NCBI RefSeq assembly: GCF_947497275.1
Contig: NZ_CANMFS010000003.1
Coordinates: 372,001-436,000, forward strand
Direction: 5' to 3'
DNA length: 64,000 bases
DNA from: an uncultured Sulfitobacter sp.
GTDB lineage: Bacteria; Pseudomonadota; Alphaproteobacteria; Rhodobacterales; Rhodobacteraceae
Shown here piece by piece: positions 1-9,313 of this stretch. Both the position numbers and the translations under genes were made by a program. The notes beneath the pieces were generated by a model, which ran no database searches, was not told where the DNA came from, and was given only the letters and a program-made list of their open reading frames with translations. Within the stretch, counting starts at the first letter, position 1; the number at the start of each line of letters is the position of its first letter.

Positions 1-14
1 TTCCGGGTCGCGGC

Positions 15-929
15 TCAGACCGCATGGCCGACGCGCTGTCCATGATCGTCGCAGGAGGTGCCGTGCTCTTCCGTTTCGAGAGTGCTGTGGTGCACATCGA
101 ACCGGTTCGCAAGCACCTCCTTGATCGTTCTGCGGGTCTGTTCCGCATCGGCGTCCGACGACAGCCGGACATGCGCTTCGAGCGCCGTGCTGTGCTCCTG
201 CATCATCCACAGATGGACGTGGTGCACGCTTTCGACCCCGGCCACGTCCTCTATCGCGTCGATCACGGCAGAGGTGTCCAGCTCGGGCGGGCTGCCCAAC
301 ATCAAAAGCCGCATAACCCCCGGCATTTCGGTCAACGCATGATACAGGATATATCCCGCGATCAGCAACGTCACCGCCGGATCGACCCACGTCCAGCCGT
401 AGAGGATGACGAGCGTGCCCGCCACGATCACCGCGACGGATCCCATGGCATCTGCAAGGTTGTGCAGGAACGCGGCACGTATATTCATGCTGGATTTCGA
501 CATGGTATAGGTAAGCGCGGCGGTGCCCAGATCGACGGCCAGAGCGATGCCCGCAACAATCACGACAATCCAGCCGCTGATCGCGCTCGGCTCGAACATC
601 CGCGCGACGCCTTCGTAGATCAGGTACAGCCCGATCACGACCAGAGTGGTGTAGTTGATCAGTGCCGCCACCGCTTCGATCCGACCATAGCCGAAGGTCA
701 TCCGCGCATCCGCCGGTCGTCGTGCGATCTTGCGGGCGACAAAGGCGATGATCAGCGATACCGCATCGCTGAAATTATGCAGCGCATCGGCAATGAGCGA
801 CAGGCTGCCCGACACGACGCCACCGATGATCTGCGCGACGGTAAGCAACATGTTGATGCCCACCGCGACCGCAACCCGGGCATCGCCCGCCTCGGGATCT
901 ACGTGATGATGGTCGTGGCCGGTACTCAT
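15..929 (-). CDS. Cation diffusion facilitator (CDF/CzcD-like) heavy-metal efflux transporter
   Basis: His-rich N-terminus MSTGHDHHH and CDF TM signature GSLSLIADALHNFSDAVSLIIAF; start trimmed to ATG at 929. Confidence 0.9.
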   Translation of the reverse strand: MSTGHDHHHVDPEAGDARVAVAVGINMLLTVAQIIGGVVSGSLSLIADALHNFSDAVSLIIAFVARKIARRPADARMTFGYGRIEAVAALINYTTLVVIGLYLIYEGVARMFEPSAISGWIVVIVAGIALAVDLGTAALTYTMSKSSMNIRAAFLHNLADAMGSVAVIVAGTLVILYGWTWVDPAVTLLIAGYILYHALTEMPGVMRLLMLGSPPELDTSAVIDAIEDVAGVESVHHVHLWMMQEHSTALEAHVRLSSDADAEQTRRTIKEVLANRFDVHHSTLETEEHGTSCDDHGQRVGHAV

Positions 930-1276
930 AAACAAACTCCGTGAGGGTGATCGGGACAAGGCTTTGCCGCATCGGCGCAGCATTGGGTCAGCAGAAACTG
1001 CGATAAGCCATCGACGCGCGCGTGGGCGACGGCGGCGCAGATGGTGCTCCGGCCCTGTCGCGTCTGCGTTATCAGCCCGGCGGCGGCGAGGATTTTCATG
1101 TGGTGGGTCAATGTCGATCCGGTGACGCCGCTGCGCGCGCCCAGCGCACCTATGCTCATCCCCTCCGGTCCCGCCCGCACAAGCGCGAGCAGAACACCAA
1201 GCCGTTGCTCGGATCCCAGCGCGGCAAAGCTGGCGGCAGCCTCGGCAAGTTCGTGCGGCGTTTGATTTATTTTCAT
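926..1276 (-). CDS. ArsR/SmtB-family metal-responsive repressor
   Basis: winged-HTH (SGVTGSTLTHHMKILAAAGLI), Cys/His-rich C-terminus CCADAAKPCPDHPHGVC; 4-nt ATGA overlap with downstream CDF gene. Confidence 0.85.
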   Translation of the reverse strand: MKINQTPHELAEAAASFAALGSEQRLGVLLALVRAGPEGMSIGALGARSGVTGSTLTHHMKILAAAGLITQTRQGRSTICAAVAHARVDGLSQFLLTQCCADAAKPCPDHPHGVCL

Positions 1277-1298
1277 ATTTCTAGCATCATTGAAATAT
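1275..1298. promoter_or_regulatory. Inverted repeat ATATTTC-N10-GAAATAT over arsR start (candidate operator)
   Basis: perfect 7-bp dyad 1275-1281/1292-1298 overlapping the arsR-like start codon. Confidence 0.5.
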
Positions 1299-1376
1299 CT
1301 CGCGCCCGCAAGGCCAATCCGCAAGTGGTCCCCGAATACCACTTGGCAAGTCGGAAGCGGCGCTTACGTATTGGCT

Positions 1377-1961
1377 ATGACCGATATTCGTCCCGACCTG
1401 CGTTCATGCACGCTGTGCGCCGAGCGTTTCGCCGCCACCGCCACGGCGCACCGGCCCAACCCCGTCGTCTGGTTCCGGCCCGGAGCACGTCTGCTGATTG
1501 CCAGCCAGGCACCGGGCATGAAAGTGCACAAAGCGAACACCCCGTTCTGGGATGCGTCGGGCGTGCGCCTGCGGGCGTGGCTTGGGCTCGACGAGGACGC
1601 ATTTTACGACCGTTCGCGAGTGGCGATCATCCCGATGGCCTTCTGCTTTCCCGGCTACAGTGCAAAGGGAAGCGATCTGCCACCGCCACCCATTTGCGCG
1701 CGAACATGGCGCAGCGCGGCATTGGCAACCGTGCCGGACATCGCGCTGACGGTGCTGATCGGCGGGCACGCGATGAAATACCACTTGCCCGACTTCACGA
1801 CAGTCACCGACGCGGTGCGCAACTGGGAACGCCTGCCCGACCGTGTCTTTGCCTTGCCACATCCGTCATGGCGCAATACGGGATGGTTGAAGAAAAACCC
1901 GTGGTTCGAGGCAGAGGTGATCCCGCGCCTGCAAGCCGCCGTAAAAGAGGTGATGCAATGA
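1377..1961 (+). CDS. Uracil-DNA glycosylase family protein (Fe-S type by Cys spacing)
   Basis: CTLC, SQAPGMKVHKANTPFWDASG, C-x16-C and PHPSWRN motifs. Confidence 0.75.
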   Translation: MTDIRPDLRSCTLCAERFAATATAHRPNPVVWFRPGARLLIASQAPGMKVHKANTPFWDASGVRLRAWLGLDEDAFYDRSRVAIIPMAFCFPGYSAKGSDLPPPPICARTWRSAALATVPDIALTVLIGGHAMKYHLPDFTTVTDAVRNWERLPDRVFALPHPSWRNTGWLKKNPWFEAEVIPRLQAAVKEVMQ

Positions 1962-2743
1962 GCGAGACCCCGCTTGATACGGCCCACGCCGCAATGATGG
2001 CCGCCCCCAACGATGATACAGCCCGCCTGCGGTTCTACGAACGCATGGCGGATGTGGAATTGTACGTCCTGCTCGAAGCGGAACCTGCGGGCGACCAAAT
2101 TGATCCGAAAATTCTGGAGACGGACGGCGCGCAATATCTACTGGTGTTTGATCGCGCACAGCGCCTCGCCCAATACGCAGGCGATGCGGCGGCCTACGTG
2201 GCGCTGTCGGGGCGCAACGTGGCGGCGATGCTCGACGGGCAACCGCTGGGCCTCGCGCTCAACATCGACGTGGCGCCCTCGGCGATCCTGATGCCCGACA
2301 CGGCGGTGGCCTGGCTGCGCGAAACGCTGTCGCACGCGGCAGGCGAGGTCGAAGCGCGGATCGAGCGGGTGCTGCCCCCCAAGGGCCTGCCGGAATCGCT
2401 GATAGAGGCGATCGACGCAAAGCTGGCGACCGCGACCGGCATGGCCGCGAACGCGTGGCTGGTGGGGGTGGAATATGATACCGGTGGACGCGGGCATCTA
2501 CTGGCCTTCGTCGACGCGATCCCGCGCGCGCAGGATGCGTTGGTGCGCGCCGCCTCCGAGGCATTGACGTTTTCCGGCATCGAAGCGGGCGCAATGGATG
2601 TGGGGTTTTTCGCCCATACCGATCCGACGGTCGGCAAGCTGATGAAAGTCGGGTTGCGCTTTGACCTGCCACAGATGGAATCCCTGCAAAAGACACCGCG
2701 CATGCCTGGCAGCGACCCCGATGCGCCGCCGATCCTGAAATAA
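1958..2743 (+). CDS. SseB-family protein
   Basis: SseB N-like region (ELYVLLEAEP...YLLVFDRAQRLAQYAG...YVALSGRNVAAML); 4-nt overlap with upstream gene. Confidence 0.75.
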   Translation: MSETPLDTAHAAMMAAPNDDTARLRFYERMADVELYVLLEAEPAGDQIDPKILETDGAQYLLVFDRAQRLAQYAGDAAAYVALSGRNVAAMLDGQPLGLALNIDVAPSAILMPDTAVAWLRETLSHAAGEVEARIERVLPPKGLPESLIEAIDAKLATATGMAANAWLVGVEYDTGGRGHLLAFVDAIPRAQDALVRAASEALTFSGIEAGAMDVGFFAHTDPTVGKLMKVGLRFDLPQMESLQKTPRMPGSDPDAPPILK

Positions 2744-2860
2744 CAGGCGCAGCGTCCTCACAAACCTGCGAGATCACGCGGTTGCGATATACGGCACGGG
2801 CAGCGACGCGTTAGCGTGCTGGCTACCGGCGCATTTCGCGTCTTCGTCAGGAGCCAGATC

Positions 2861-3385
2861 ATGACACGCTTTGCCGTTTCACTTGCCGCCGCCATCACGG
2901 CCCTCACTCTCGCTAGGGCTGCCTTTGCCGGTGATCAATACGTTGACGAGACCGGCTATGCCGCGTCCGGCTATGATGTGGTCGCCTACTTCGATCTGCC
3001 GCAGAACCCGGTGGGGCAAACCCAGACCGCGCCGGTCCCCGGAGACAAGACGATCACCGCAGACCACAACGGCGCGACCTTTGCGTTCGCCTCGCACGAA
3101 AACCGCGACAGGTTTCTCGCAGACCCCGCGCAGTACGCACCGCAGTACGACGGCCATTGTGCCTACGGCGTGGCCAAGGGGGGCAAGGTCCCCGGCAACC
3201 CGACGCTTTGGCGCATCGTCGACGGCAAGCTGTACCTCAATATCACCGAGAACGTCGCGGGATTTTGGCACGAAGACATTCCCGGCAACCTGAACCTGTC
3301 CGAAGGCAACTGGCCCGACATCGACCCGACACCGGCTTCCACCGCGACCATCCCGCAGTGGTCCTCGCAAGCGCCCGAAGGTTGA
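2861..3385 (+). CDS. Secreted YHS-domain protein
   Basis: signal peptide then YHS-like GYDVVAYF...FASHENRDRFLADPAQYAPQYDGHCAYGV. Confidence 0.75.
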   Translation: MTRFAVSLAAAITALTLARAAFAGDQYVDETGYAASGYDVVAYFDLPQNPVGQTQTAPVPGDKTITADHNGATFAFASHENRDRFLADPAQYAPQYDGHCAYGVAKGGKVPGNPTLWRIVDGKLYLNITENVAGFWHEDIPGNLNLSEGNWPDIDPTPASTATIPQWSSQAPEG

Positions 3386-3389
3386 ACCC

Positions 3390-3842
3390 TTGCGGCGGCG
3401 CGCAATCGTGGGGGGCGGCCTGGCGCTGGGTGTGCTCGCTGCCGGTGGCGGTTTCGCGGCCTGTTGGCTCAATCTGTCGGGCAGTACCGCCTCGCAGAGC
3501 GCGCTGAGCGTGGACGAAGCACACCGCGCCGCCCGTGCGGGCAGCATCACCCTGACCGACATCCGGCGGCCCGACGAATGGGCGCGCACCGGCATCCCGT
3601 ACGGCGCCGTGCCGCTTGACATGCGCGATCCTGCGTTCGCCCGCGATCTGCTGGCGCAGGTAAACGGCGCCCGCGATGCCCCTGTCGCGCTGATCTGCGC
3701 GCGTGGTGTCCGCTCGCGCCGGCTGGCGGAGGCGCTGGCAGAGGCCGGTTTTACCAATGTTCTGGACGTCCCCGAAGGCATGATGGGATCGGGCGCAGGG
3801 CCGGGATGGCTGGGCGCTGGCTTGCCGGTCCGCGCGCCCTGA
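3390..3842 (+). CDS. Rhodanese-like domain protein with N-terminal membrane anchor
   Basis: TDIRRPDEWARTGIPYGAVPLDM and CARGVRSRRLAEALAEAGFTNVLDVPEGMMG. Confidence 0.8.
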   Translation: MRRRAIVGGGLALGVLAAGGGFAACWLNLSGSTASQSALSVDEAHRAARAGSITLTDIRRPDEWARTGIPYGAVPLDMRDPAFARDLLAQVNGARDAPVALICARGVRSRRLAEALAEAGFTNVLDVPEGMMGSGAGPGWLGAGLPVRAP

Positions 3843-3891
3843 GACATCGTGAGAGATTGCCCAGACCGTGCGCCTGCCCTATAGCGCAGGC

Positions 3892-5262
3892 ATGAGCACA
3901 AATCCTCCGAACCTTCGCCCCGATCTGGCCCCGCGCGCGCGCATCGCCACTCCGGACCGTCCCGGCCAGCCGACAATCGGCATGGTCAGCCTCGGCTGTC
4001 CCAAGGCGCTGGTCGATTCCGAACGGATCCTGACCCGTCTGCGCGCGGAGGGCTATGCGATATCGCCTGATTACGCCGGTGCGGATGCGGTGATCGTGAA
4101 CACCTGCGGATTTCTCGACAGTGCCAAGGCCGAAAGCCTCGACGCCATCGGCGAGGCGCTCACCGAGAACGGCCGCGTGATCGTCACCGGGTGTCTGGGG
4201 GCGGAGCCCGATTACATCCGCGAGCATCATCCCCGCATCCTCGCAGTGACCGGCCCGCACCAATACGAGCAGGTGCTCGATGCCGTGCATACCGCCGTAC
4301 CGCCCTCCCCCGATCCCTTCATCGATCTGCTGCCCGCCTCCGGCGTCTCGCTCACGCCGCGCCATTTCAGCTATCTGAAAATCTCCGAGGGCTGTAATCA
4401 CAAGTGCAGGTTCTGCATCATCCCCGACATGCGCGGGCGCCTCCAATCGCGCCCCGCGCACGCGGTGCTGCGCGAGGCGGAGAAGCTGGTCGAGAACGGC
4501 GTCAGAGAACTGTTGGTGATCTCACAGGATACCTCCGCCTACGGCGTCGATATCAAGCACGCCGAGGCGCGCGGCCACCGCGCGCATATCACCGATCTGG
4601 CGCGCGATCTTGGATCCTTGGGCGCCTGGGTCCGGCTGCACTACGTCTACCCCTACCCTCATGTGCGCCAGCTGATACCGCTGATGGCGGACGGTCTGGT
4701 GCTGCCTTATCTCGACATCCCGTTCCAGCACGCACATCCCGACACGCTCAAACGCATGGCACGCCCCGCTGCAGCGTCCCGTACGCTCGATGAAATCGCC
4801 GCATGGCGCGAGGTGTGTCCCGACATCACCCTGCGCTCGACATTCATCGTCGGCTACCCCGGTGAGACAGAGGCGGAATTTCAGACCCTGCTTGATTGGA
4901 TGGACGAGGCGCAGCTCGACCGTGTGGGGTGCTTTCAGTACGAAAACGTCGCCGGTGCGCGGTCGAACGCGCTACCCGATCATGTAGCCCCCGACATCAA
5001 GCAGGATCGCTGGGACCGCTTCATGGAAAAGGCACAGGCGATTTCGGAGACGAAGCTGCAGGCCAAGGTCGGCAAACGCATGGACGTGATCATCGACGAG
5101 ATCGACACCGATGCGGCCACCTGCCGTACCAAGGCCGACGCGCCGGAAATTGATGGAAACCTGTTCATCGACGAAGGCTTCGAGACGCTGACCGTCGGGG
5201 ATATCGTCACCGTCGAGGTCGAGGAAGCGGGCGAATACGATCTGTGGGGGCGTCTGGTCTGA
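3892..5262 (+). CDS. rimO: Ribosomal protein uS12 methylthiotransferase RimO
   Basis: [12 protein letters not shown], radical [24 protein letters not shown]-terminal TRAM. Confidence 0.95.
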   Translation: MSTNPPNLRPDLAPRARIATPDRPGQPTIGMVSLGCPKALVDSERILTRLRAEGYAISPDYAGADAVIVNTCGFLDSAKAESLDAIGEALTENGRVIVTGCLGAEPDYIREHHPRILAVTGPHQYEQVLDAVHTAVPPSPDPFIDLLPASGVSLTPRHFSYLKISEGCNHKCRFCIIPDMRGRLQSRPAHAVLREAEKLVENGVRELLVISQDTSAYGVDIKHAEARGHRAHITDLARDLGSLGAWVRLHYVYPYPHVRQLIPLMADGLVLPYLDIPFQHAHPDTLKRMARPAAASRTLDEIAAWREVCPDITLRSTFIVGYPGETEAEFQTLLDWMDEAQLDRVGCFQYENVAGARSNALPDHVAPDIKQDRWDRFMEKAQAISETKLQAKVGKRMDVIIDEIDTDAATCRTKADAPEIDGNLFIDEGFETLTVGDIVTVEVEEAGEYDLWGRLV

Positions 5263-5360
5263 GGGCCTGCGCACCGCCGTCTTCCGACAGAAAACGCAGC
5301 CTGGCTTCTGTGATCCACAGCGGTGGCAGGCGCGTGCACTGACGGACAAAAACAGAACAC

Positions 5361-5389
5361 TTGAAAATGTTCCGTTAATGTTCTATATA
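5361..5389 (+). promoter_or_regulatory. Sigma70-type promoter (TTGAAA-N17-TATATA) with LexA/SOS-like box GTTCCGTTAATGTTC in the spacer
   Basis: GTTC-N7-GTTC at 5369-5383 between -35 (5361-5366) and -10 (5384-5389). Confidence 0.7.
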
Positions 5390-5418
5390 CTGAGGGTAAT
5401 CAGAACGAGGAACGTGCC

Positions 5419-5784
5419 ATGTCGTTTCAACCCTCTTTTCCCGGCTTTTTCAGCCAAAGCACGCCTGCCGCCGCAGTCGAGCAACCCGATCTGCCGTTGC
5501 CCGCGCACACGCCCGCCACGGCGAAGCAGATCGACTATGCCCGCGCGCTTGCGGCGAAAACGGGCGATGATCTGCCCGACGGCATCGAGCAGGACCGTGC
5601 GCGGTTGTCGAAATGGATAGACGCGCACAAACCTGCGCCCAGTGCTTTCAACGACTATCCGTCTTCCAAACAGGTCGGTTTTGCCGAACGGATCGCACGG
5701 ATCAAACGCACCGAGGTGCCGCCCGAGTGTTTCCGCGACCGTGCGCTCATGTCGCGGTGGATCGACGGGAATAAGCCGCGATAG
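5419..5784 (+). CDS. Small protein with two tandem copies of a KQ-x-x-[FY]A...WID-x-[HN]KP motif; putative SOS-regulated
   Basis: TAKQIDYARALAAKTGDDLPDGIEQDRARLSKWIDAHKP and SSKQVGFAERIARIKRTEVPPECFRDRALMSRWIDGNKP. Confidence 0.7.
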   Translation: MSFQPSFPGFFSQSTPAAAVEQPDLPLPAHTPATAKQIDYARALAAKTGDDLPDGIEQDRARLSKWIDAHKPAPSAFNDYPSSKQVGFAERIARIKRTEVPPECFRDRALMSRWIDGNKPR

Positions 5785-5821
5785 GGCTGGCATTGATGCC
5801 GAAGCTGCCTAACTTTGTCGG

Positions 5822-6214
5822 ATGGATGACAAAGTCGAAGTTCTGTACAACGCCTCCTGCCCGGTTTGCAGCCGCGAGGTAGATCATTACGCCAAGTTGA
5901 GCGCACGTCAGAAATTGCCGATCGGGTATCACGATCTGGGCAGCGCGGACACGTTCGCCGCTTGGGGGATGACCCAACGCGAAGCGGCACAGCGTCTGCA
6001 TGTGCGCAAGGACGGGCAGGTATACGGCGGCATTCCGGCCTTTATCCAATTATGGCGTGAGATCCCGCAGATGCGGTGGCTTGCCACGGTGATCAGCCTG
6101 CCCGGCGTCCATTGGCTCGCTTGCAAGGTCTACGATCATGCACTGGCACCGTTGCTGTATCGCCGGCATCTGGCGCGCGAAGGCAGACGCGAAGGCAGAT
6201 CCGATGACACATGA
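5822..6214 (+). CDS. DCC-family thiol-disulfide oxidoreductase (DUF393)
   Basis: YNASCPVCSREVDHY, DUF393 arrangement. Confidence 0.85.
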   Translation: MDDKVEVLYNASCPVCSREVDHYAKLSARQKLPIGYHDLGSADTFAAWGMTQREAAQRLHVRKDGQVYGGIPAFIQLWREIPQMRWLATVISLPGVHWLACKVYDHALAPLLYRRHLAREGRREGRSDDT

Positions 6215-6246
6215 TTGCGATACTTTGGCGCTGTGGTACGTCTAGA

Positions 6247-6867
6247 ATGGCCTACCCACATTCAAAACCCGAGACAGTGGCCGACGGTGTAATCCATTCC
6301 GCCGGGCTTCTGTTTGCGCTGCCCGCCAGCGCGCTCCTGTTTCTTCAGGCAGAGGACAGCGCCCTCCTGCTCGGCGCGGTCACGCTTTACGCGATGTCGA
6401 TGGTTGCTGCCTTCACCGCCTCAGCAGTCTATCACCTGTCGCCGGTCGACGCGACGCGGGCATTGCTGAACCGGATCGACCATGCCGCGATCTACTTCAA
6501 GATCGCTGGCACCTACACGCCACTGGTCGTCATGATCGGATCGGCCTTTGCCTATGTCATCCTCAGCGTCGTGTGGACGCTCGCCGCCATCGGGGCGGTG
6601 GCCAAGATGCGCGGTTGGGGCACTGATGCGAAGGGATCGCTGGCGCTGTATCTCATGATGGGATGGCTGTCGGTCCTGCTGGTCTGGCCGATGTGGCACG
6701 CCCTGCCTGGCCCCGCCCTGTCGCTGATCGTCATCGGCGGTCTGGTCTATTCGGTCGGCACAATTGTGTTCTCGCGCGAAAGCCTGGCCTATCAAAACGC
6801 GATCTGGCACGCCTTCGTGCTTGTCGCCTCGGTCTGCTTCTTCGCGGCCATCGCCCTAAGCATCTGA
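6247..6867 (+). CDS. Hemolysin III / PAQR-family membrane protein
   Basis: ADGVIHSAGLL...SAVYHLSP...RIDHAAIYFKIAGTYTP. Confidence 0.9.
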   Translation: MAYPHSKPETVADGVIHSAGLLFALPASALLFLQAEDSALLLGAVTLYAMSMVAAFTASAVYHLSPVDATRALLNRIDHAAIYFKIAGTYTPLVVMIGSAFAYVILSVVWTLAAIGAVAKMRGWGTDAKGSLALYLMMGWLSVLLVWPMWHALPGPALSLIVIGGLVYSVGTIVFSRESLAYQNAIWHAFVLVASVCFFAAIALSI

Positions 6868-7215
6868 CAAAGCGTCAAGATACCCCCGCACGCAGGCCTG
6901 CACATGGCGAAATCTGTCACCTCCCAGATGCTTGCCGCCGTACCACCGCGTCACCACGACAAGATGATCCGCCAGCCCCTCCCGCTCCAGCATCCGCAAG
7001 ATCACCATGCCCGCCCCGCTTTCACCGTCATCCGCCTTGAGCGGCCCGTGCCGGGTGAGCAACACACCCCATATATTGTGCGTTGCCCTGGCATAGGCCT
7101 TCTTGGTTTTCAGCGCCTTGAGCGCCGCGTCGACCTCGGACCGCGTCGACACGGGGCAGCCCGATACGGCGTATTTGCTGCCTCTGTCGCTGATGATCTG
7201 ACCCAGCTTGCGCAT
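6856..7215 (-). CDS. IMPACT/YigZ family protein
   Basis: KKAYARATHNIWG...DDGESGAGMVILRMLEREGL...VVVTRWYGGKHLGGDRF. Confidence 0.85.
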   Translation of the reverse strand: MRKLGQIISDRGSKYAVSGCPVSTRSEVDAALKALKTKKAYARATHNIWGVLLTRHGPLKADDGESGAGMVILRMLEREGLADHLVVVTRWYGGKHLGGDRFRHVQACVRGYLDALSDA

Positions 7216-7222
7216 CCGTACC

Positions 7223-7948
7223 TTACAGACCCGCTGCGGTCCTGCGCACGGTATCGAGGCGCGCACTGTTGGGCGGATGTGTGCCTAGGAACTTGTCGCC
7301 CGGATCGGGAATACGGGCGAAGAATTCCGCGCCGCGCAACGGATTATATCCCGCCCGTGCTGTGATCACGGTGCCCAAAGCGTCCGCTTCAAGCTCGAAA
7401 TCCTTGGAATAGCTCCGCGCGCCAACCTGCGCGCCAAGCTCCTGCGCGGAGCGGACAGCACTGGCGTCTCCGCCGCTCAGCGTTGCCAAGCCCGCGAAGA
7501 TGACAGCCCCGGCAACGGCGTTTTGCTGTTGGCGTCCGATGTGGCCCGCGATGTGGTGTGCCGCCTCATGGCCCATGACAAAGGCGAGCTCGTCCTCGTT
7601 CTGCGCATCGTCGATCAGCGCAAGCGTGAACGCGATGATCGGGCGGCCCTGACGGTCGACCGTCTGATAGGCGTTGGCCGGCTGGCCCGGACGATCATCG
7701 ACAACGATGTTGAAATCACAGTTCATGTTGCGGGTACGCGCGCGACACTCGCGTTCCGCGACGGGTTCAAGCTGCGTCACGACGCGAACGAAATTGCGCG
7801 CGTTCTGACGACCCGAGGACGCGACCGGCTGGGTCTGAACCGAGGCGGGGCCGGAAATCGGGCCGGGGGCGGCCCCGCCCACCGGCACCACATCACAGGC
7901 GGCCAGCGTCAGCGCGAAACCAACAGCGGCAAAAGCACGCAACATCAT
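7223..7948 (-). CDS. M48-family metallopeptidase, lipoprotein
   Basis: lipobox LTLAAC; HEAAHHIAGH zinc motif. Confidence 0.9.
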   Translation of the reverse strand: MMLRAFAAVGFALTLAACDVVPVGGAAPGPISGPASVQTQPVASSGRQNARNFVRVVTQLEPVAERECRARTRNMNCDFNIVVDDRPGQPANAYQTVDRQGRPIIAFTLALIDDAQNEDELAFVMGHEAAHHIAGHIGRQQQNAVAGAVIFAGLATLSGGDASAVRSAQELGAQVGARSYSKDFELEADALGTVITARAGYNPLRGAEFFARIPDPGDKFLGTHPPNSARLDTVRRTAAGL

Positions 7949-8093
7949 GTGAGAGATTCCTTTTCGAACAATCTGATGGTCCATTTTAACATGATGGACG
8001 GGAGGGGCCAGTCCGATCACCACAGCGTGCGAGAAGCCGCAAGGAGCAGTTAGTTGCCTTGCGTCGTCGCGCGGATCAGGTCATCTTGCAGCT

Positions 8094-8324
8094 ATGTTTA
8101 CGATAGAGCACGAATTCGATGCGACCGTGATCACGCTGGTCGATGAAGGGGAGACTCCCCTGCAAGAAGACGTGATCCTCAACGCGTTCGACAGCCAGAT
8201 CACCATTGAACAATGGGATGCAAAGACGGATCGGGTGCTGCGTATTACGCTATCGCCGAACCAGCTGCGCGATCTGGCGGCGGCATTGAACCTGCCCGAA
8301 GGCATATATCACAGCGCGCCCTGA
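8094..8324 (+). CDS. Small conserved-looking hypothetical protein (76 aa)
   Basis: ORF MFTIEHEFDATVITLVDEGETPLQEDV...; sits cleanly between annotated genes. Confidence 0.5.
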   Translation: MFTIEHEFDATVITLVDEGETPLQEDVILNAFDSQITIEQWDAKTDRVLRITLSPNQLRDLAAALNLPEGIYHSAP

Positions 8325-8352
8325 CCGCGCCCGCACAGCGAAAGTTACTTCT

Positions 8353-9231
8353 ATGGCCACGGGCACACATATACGGACCTTTTTCGAAGGCACCTGGCAC
8401 GACGGCGACCTGAGTGTGATGAAAGCCGCCGATCACGGTGCGTGGCTCGGTACGACGGTGTTCGACGGCGCGCGGCTTTTCGATGGGCTCGCGCCGGATC
8501 TGGAGGCGCATTGCGCGCGCATAAACCGTTCGGCACAGGCGCTGATGATCACGCCGACGGTCGACACCGAAACCATGGTCGCCACGGTGCGCGAAGGGCT
8601 TGCCGCCTATCCGCGCGAGGCTGCAGTGTACATCCGACCGATGTACTGGGCGTTGGAAGGCGACGACCTGGGCGTCGTGCCGCGCGCTAACGCAACCGGT
8701 TTCGCCATTTCGCTCGAACAGATCCCGATGGCCTCGCCTGAGGCCGCATCGAGCCTGACACGCACGCGGTTTCGGCGGCCTGTTCTTGAGGACAACGTGG
8801 TCAATGCCAAGGCCGGCTGCCTTTATCCCAACAACGCGCGCATGTTGGCCGAAGCCCGGTCCAAGGGGTTCGGCAACGCGCTTGTGGCGGATGCGATGGG
8901 AAACGTCGCCGAAAGCGCCACCGCGAATGTGTTCATGGTCAGGGACGGCGAGGTCTTCACCCCGATCCCCAATGGCACGTTTCTTGCCGGAATCACCCGC
9001 GCACGGCACATGAAAAATATGCGAGACGATGGCATCAGGGTCCACGAACGGGTGCTCGGCTTCGATGATTTTCACGCCGCCGACGAGATTTTCCTGTCCG
9101 GCAACATGATGAAAGTCACGCCGATCAGGGCGTTCGACGAAACGACCTACGAGGTGGGCGGCAACGGCAACCCCGTCACCCAGCGTGTGCGCGAAATGTA
9201 TTGGGACTGGGCCGCCAGCGAACGCCGATGA
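8353..9231 (+). CDS. Branched-chain aminotransferase family (class IV PLP aminotransferase)
   Basis: NAKAGCLYPNNARMLAEARSKGF...ESATANVFMV...GTFLAGITRAR. Confidence 0.85.
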   Translation: MATGTHIRTFFEGTWHDGDLSVMKAADHGAWLGTTVFDGARLFDGLAPDLEAHCARINRSAQALMITPTVDTETMVATVREGLAAYPREAAVYIRPMYWALEGDDLGVVPRANATGFAISLEQIPMASPEAASSLTRTRFRRPVLEDNVVNAKAGCLYPNNARMLAEARSKGFGNALVADAMGNVAESATANVFMVRDGEVFTPIPNGTFLAGITRARHMKNMRDDGIRVHERVLGFDDFHAADEIFLSGNMMKVTPIRAFDETTYEVGGNGNPVTQRVREMYWDWAASERR

Positions 9232-9313
9232 CGCCCCTGCAGCTTTGGGGCAAAAGCCAATTGCATCGCGGCGGGGCGCGCGCCATGATCCGCGCTGACT
9301 TGGGGAGAGTACA

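Noticed and set aside
24-944. 306-aa plus-strand ORF opposite the CDF transporter
   Set aside because: Antisense shadow ORF: low-complexity Arg/His/Asp composition, while the minus strand encodes a clear CDF protein
1022-2743. 573-aa ORF reading through from arsR antisense into the SseB-like gene
   Set aside because: N-terminal half is an out-of-frame extension across arsR antisense and the UDG gene; only the segment from 1958 is credible
7362-7369. GTGATCAC copy inside the M48 peptidase gene
   Set aside because: Single unpaired copy in coding sequence; about one chance 8-mer is expected per 64 kb
8127-8134. GTGATCAC copy inside the 76-aa ORF
   Set aside because: Single unpaired coding copy, no second site at 20-21 bp
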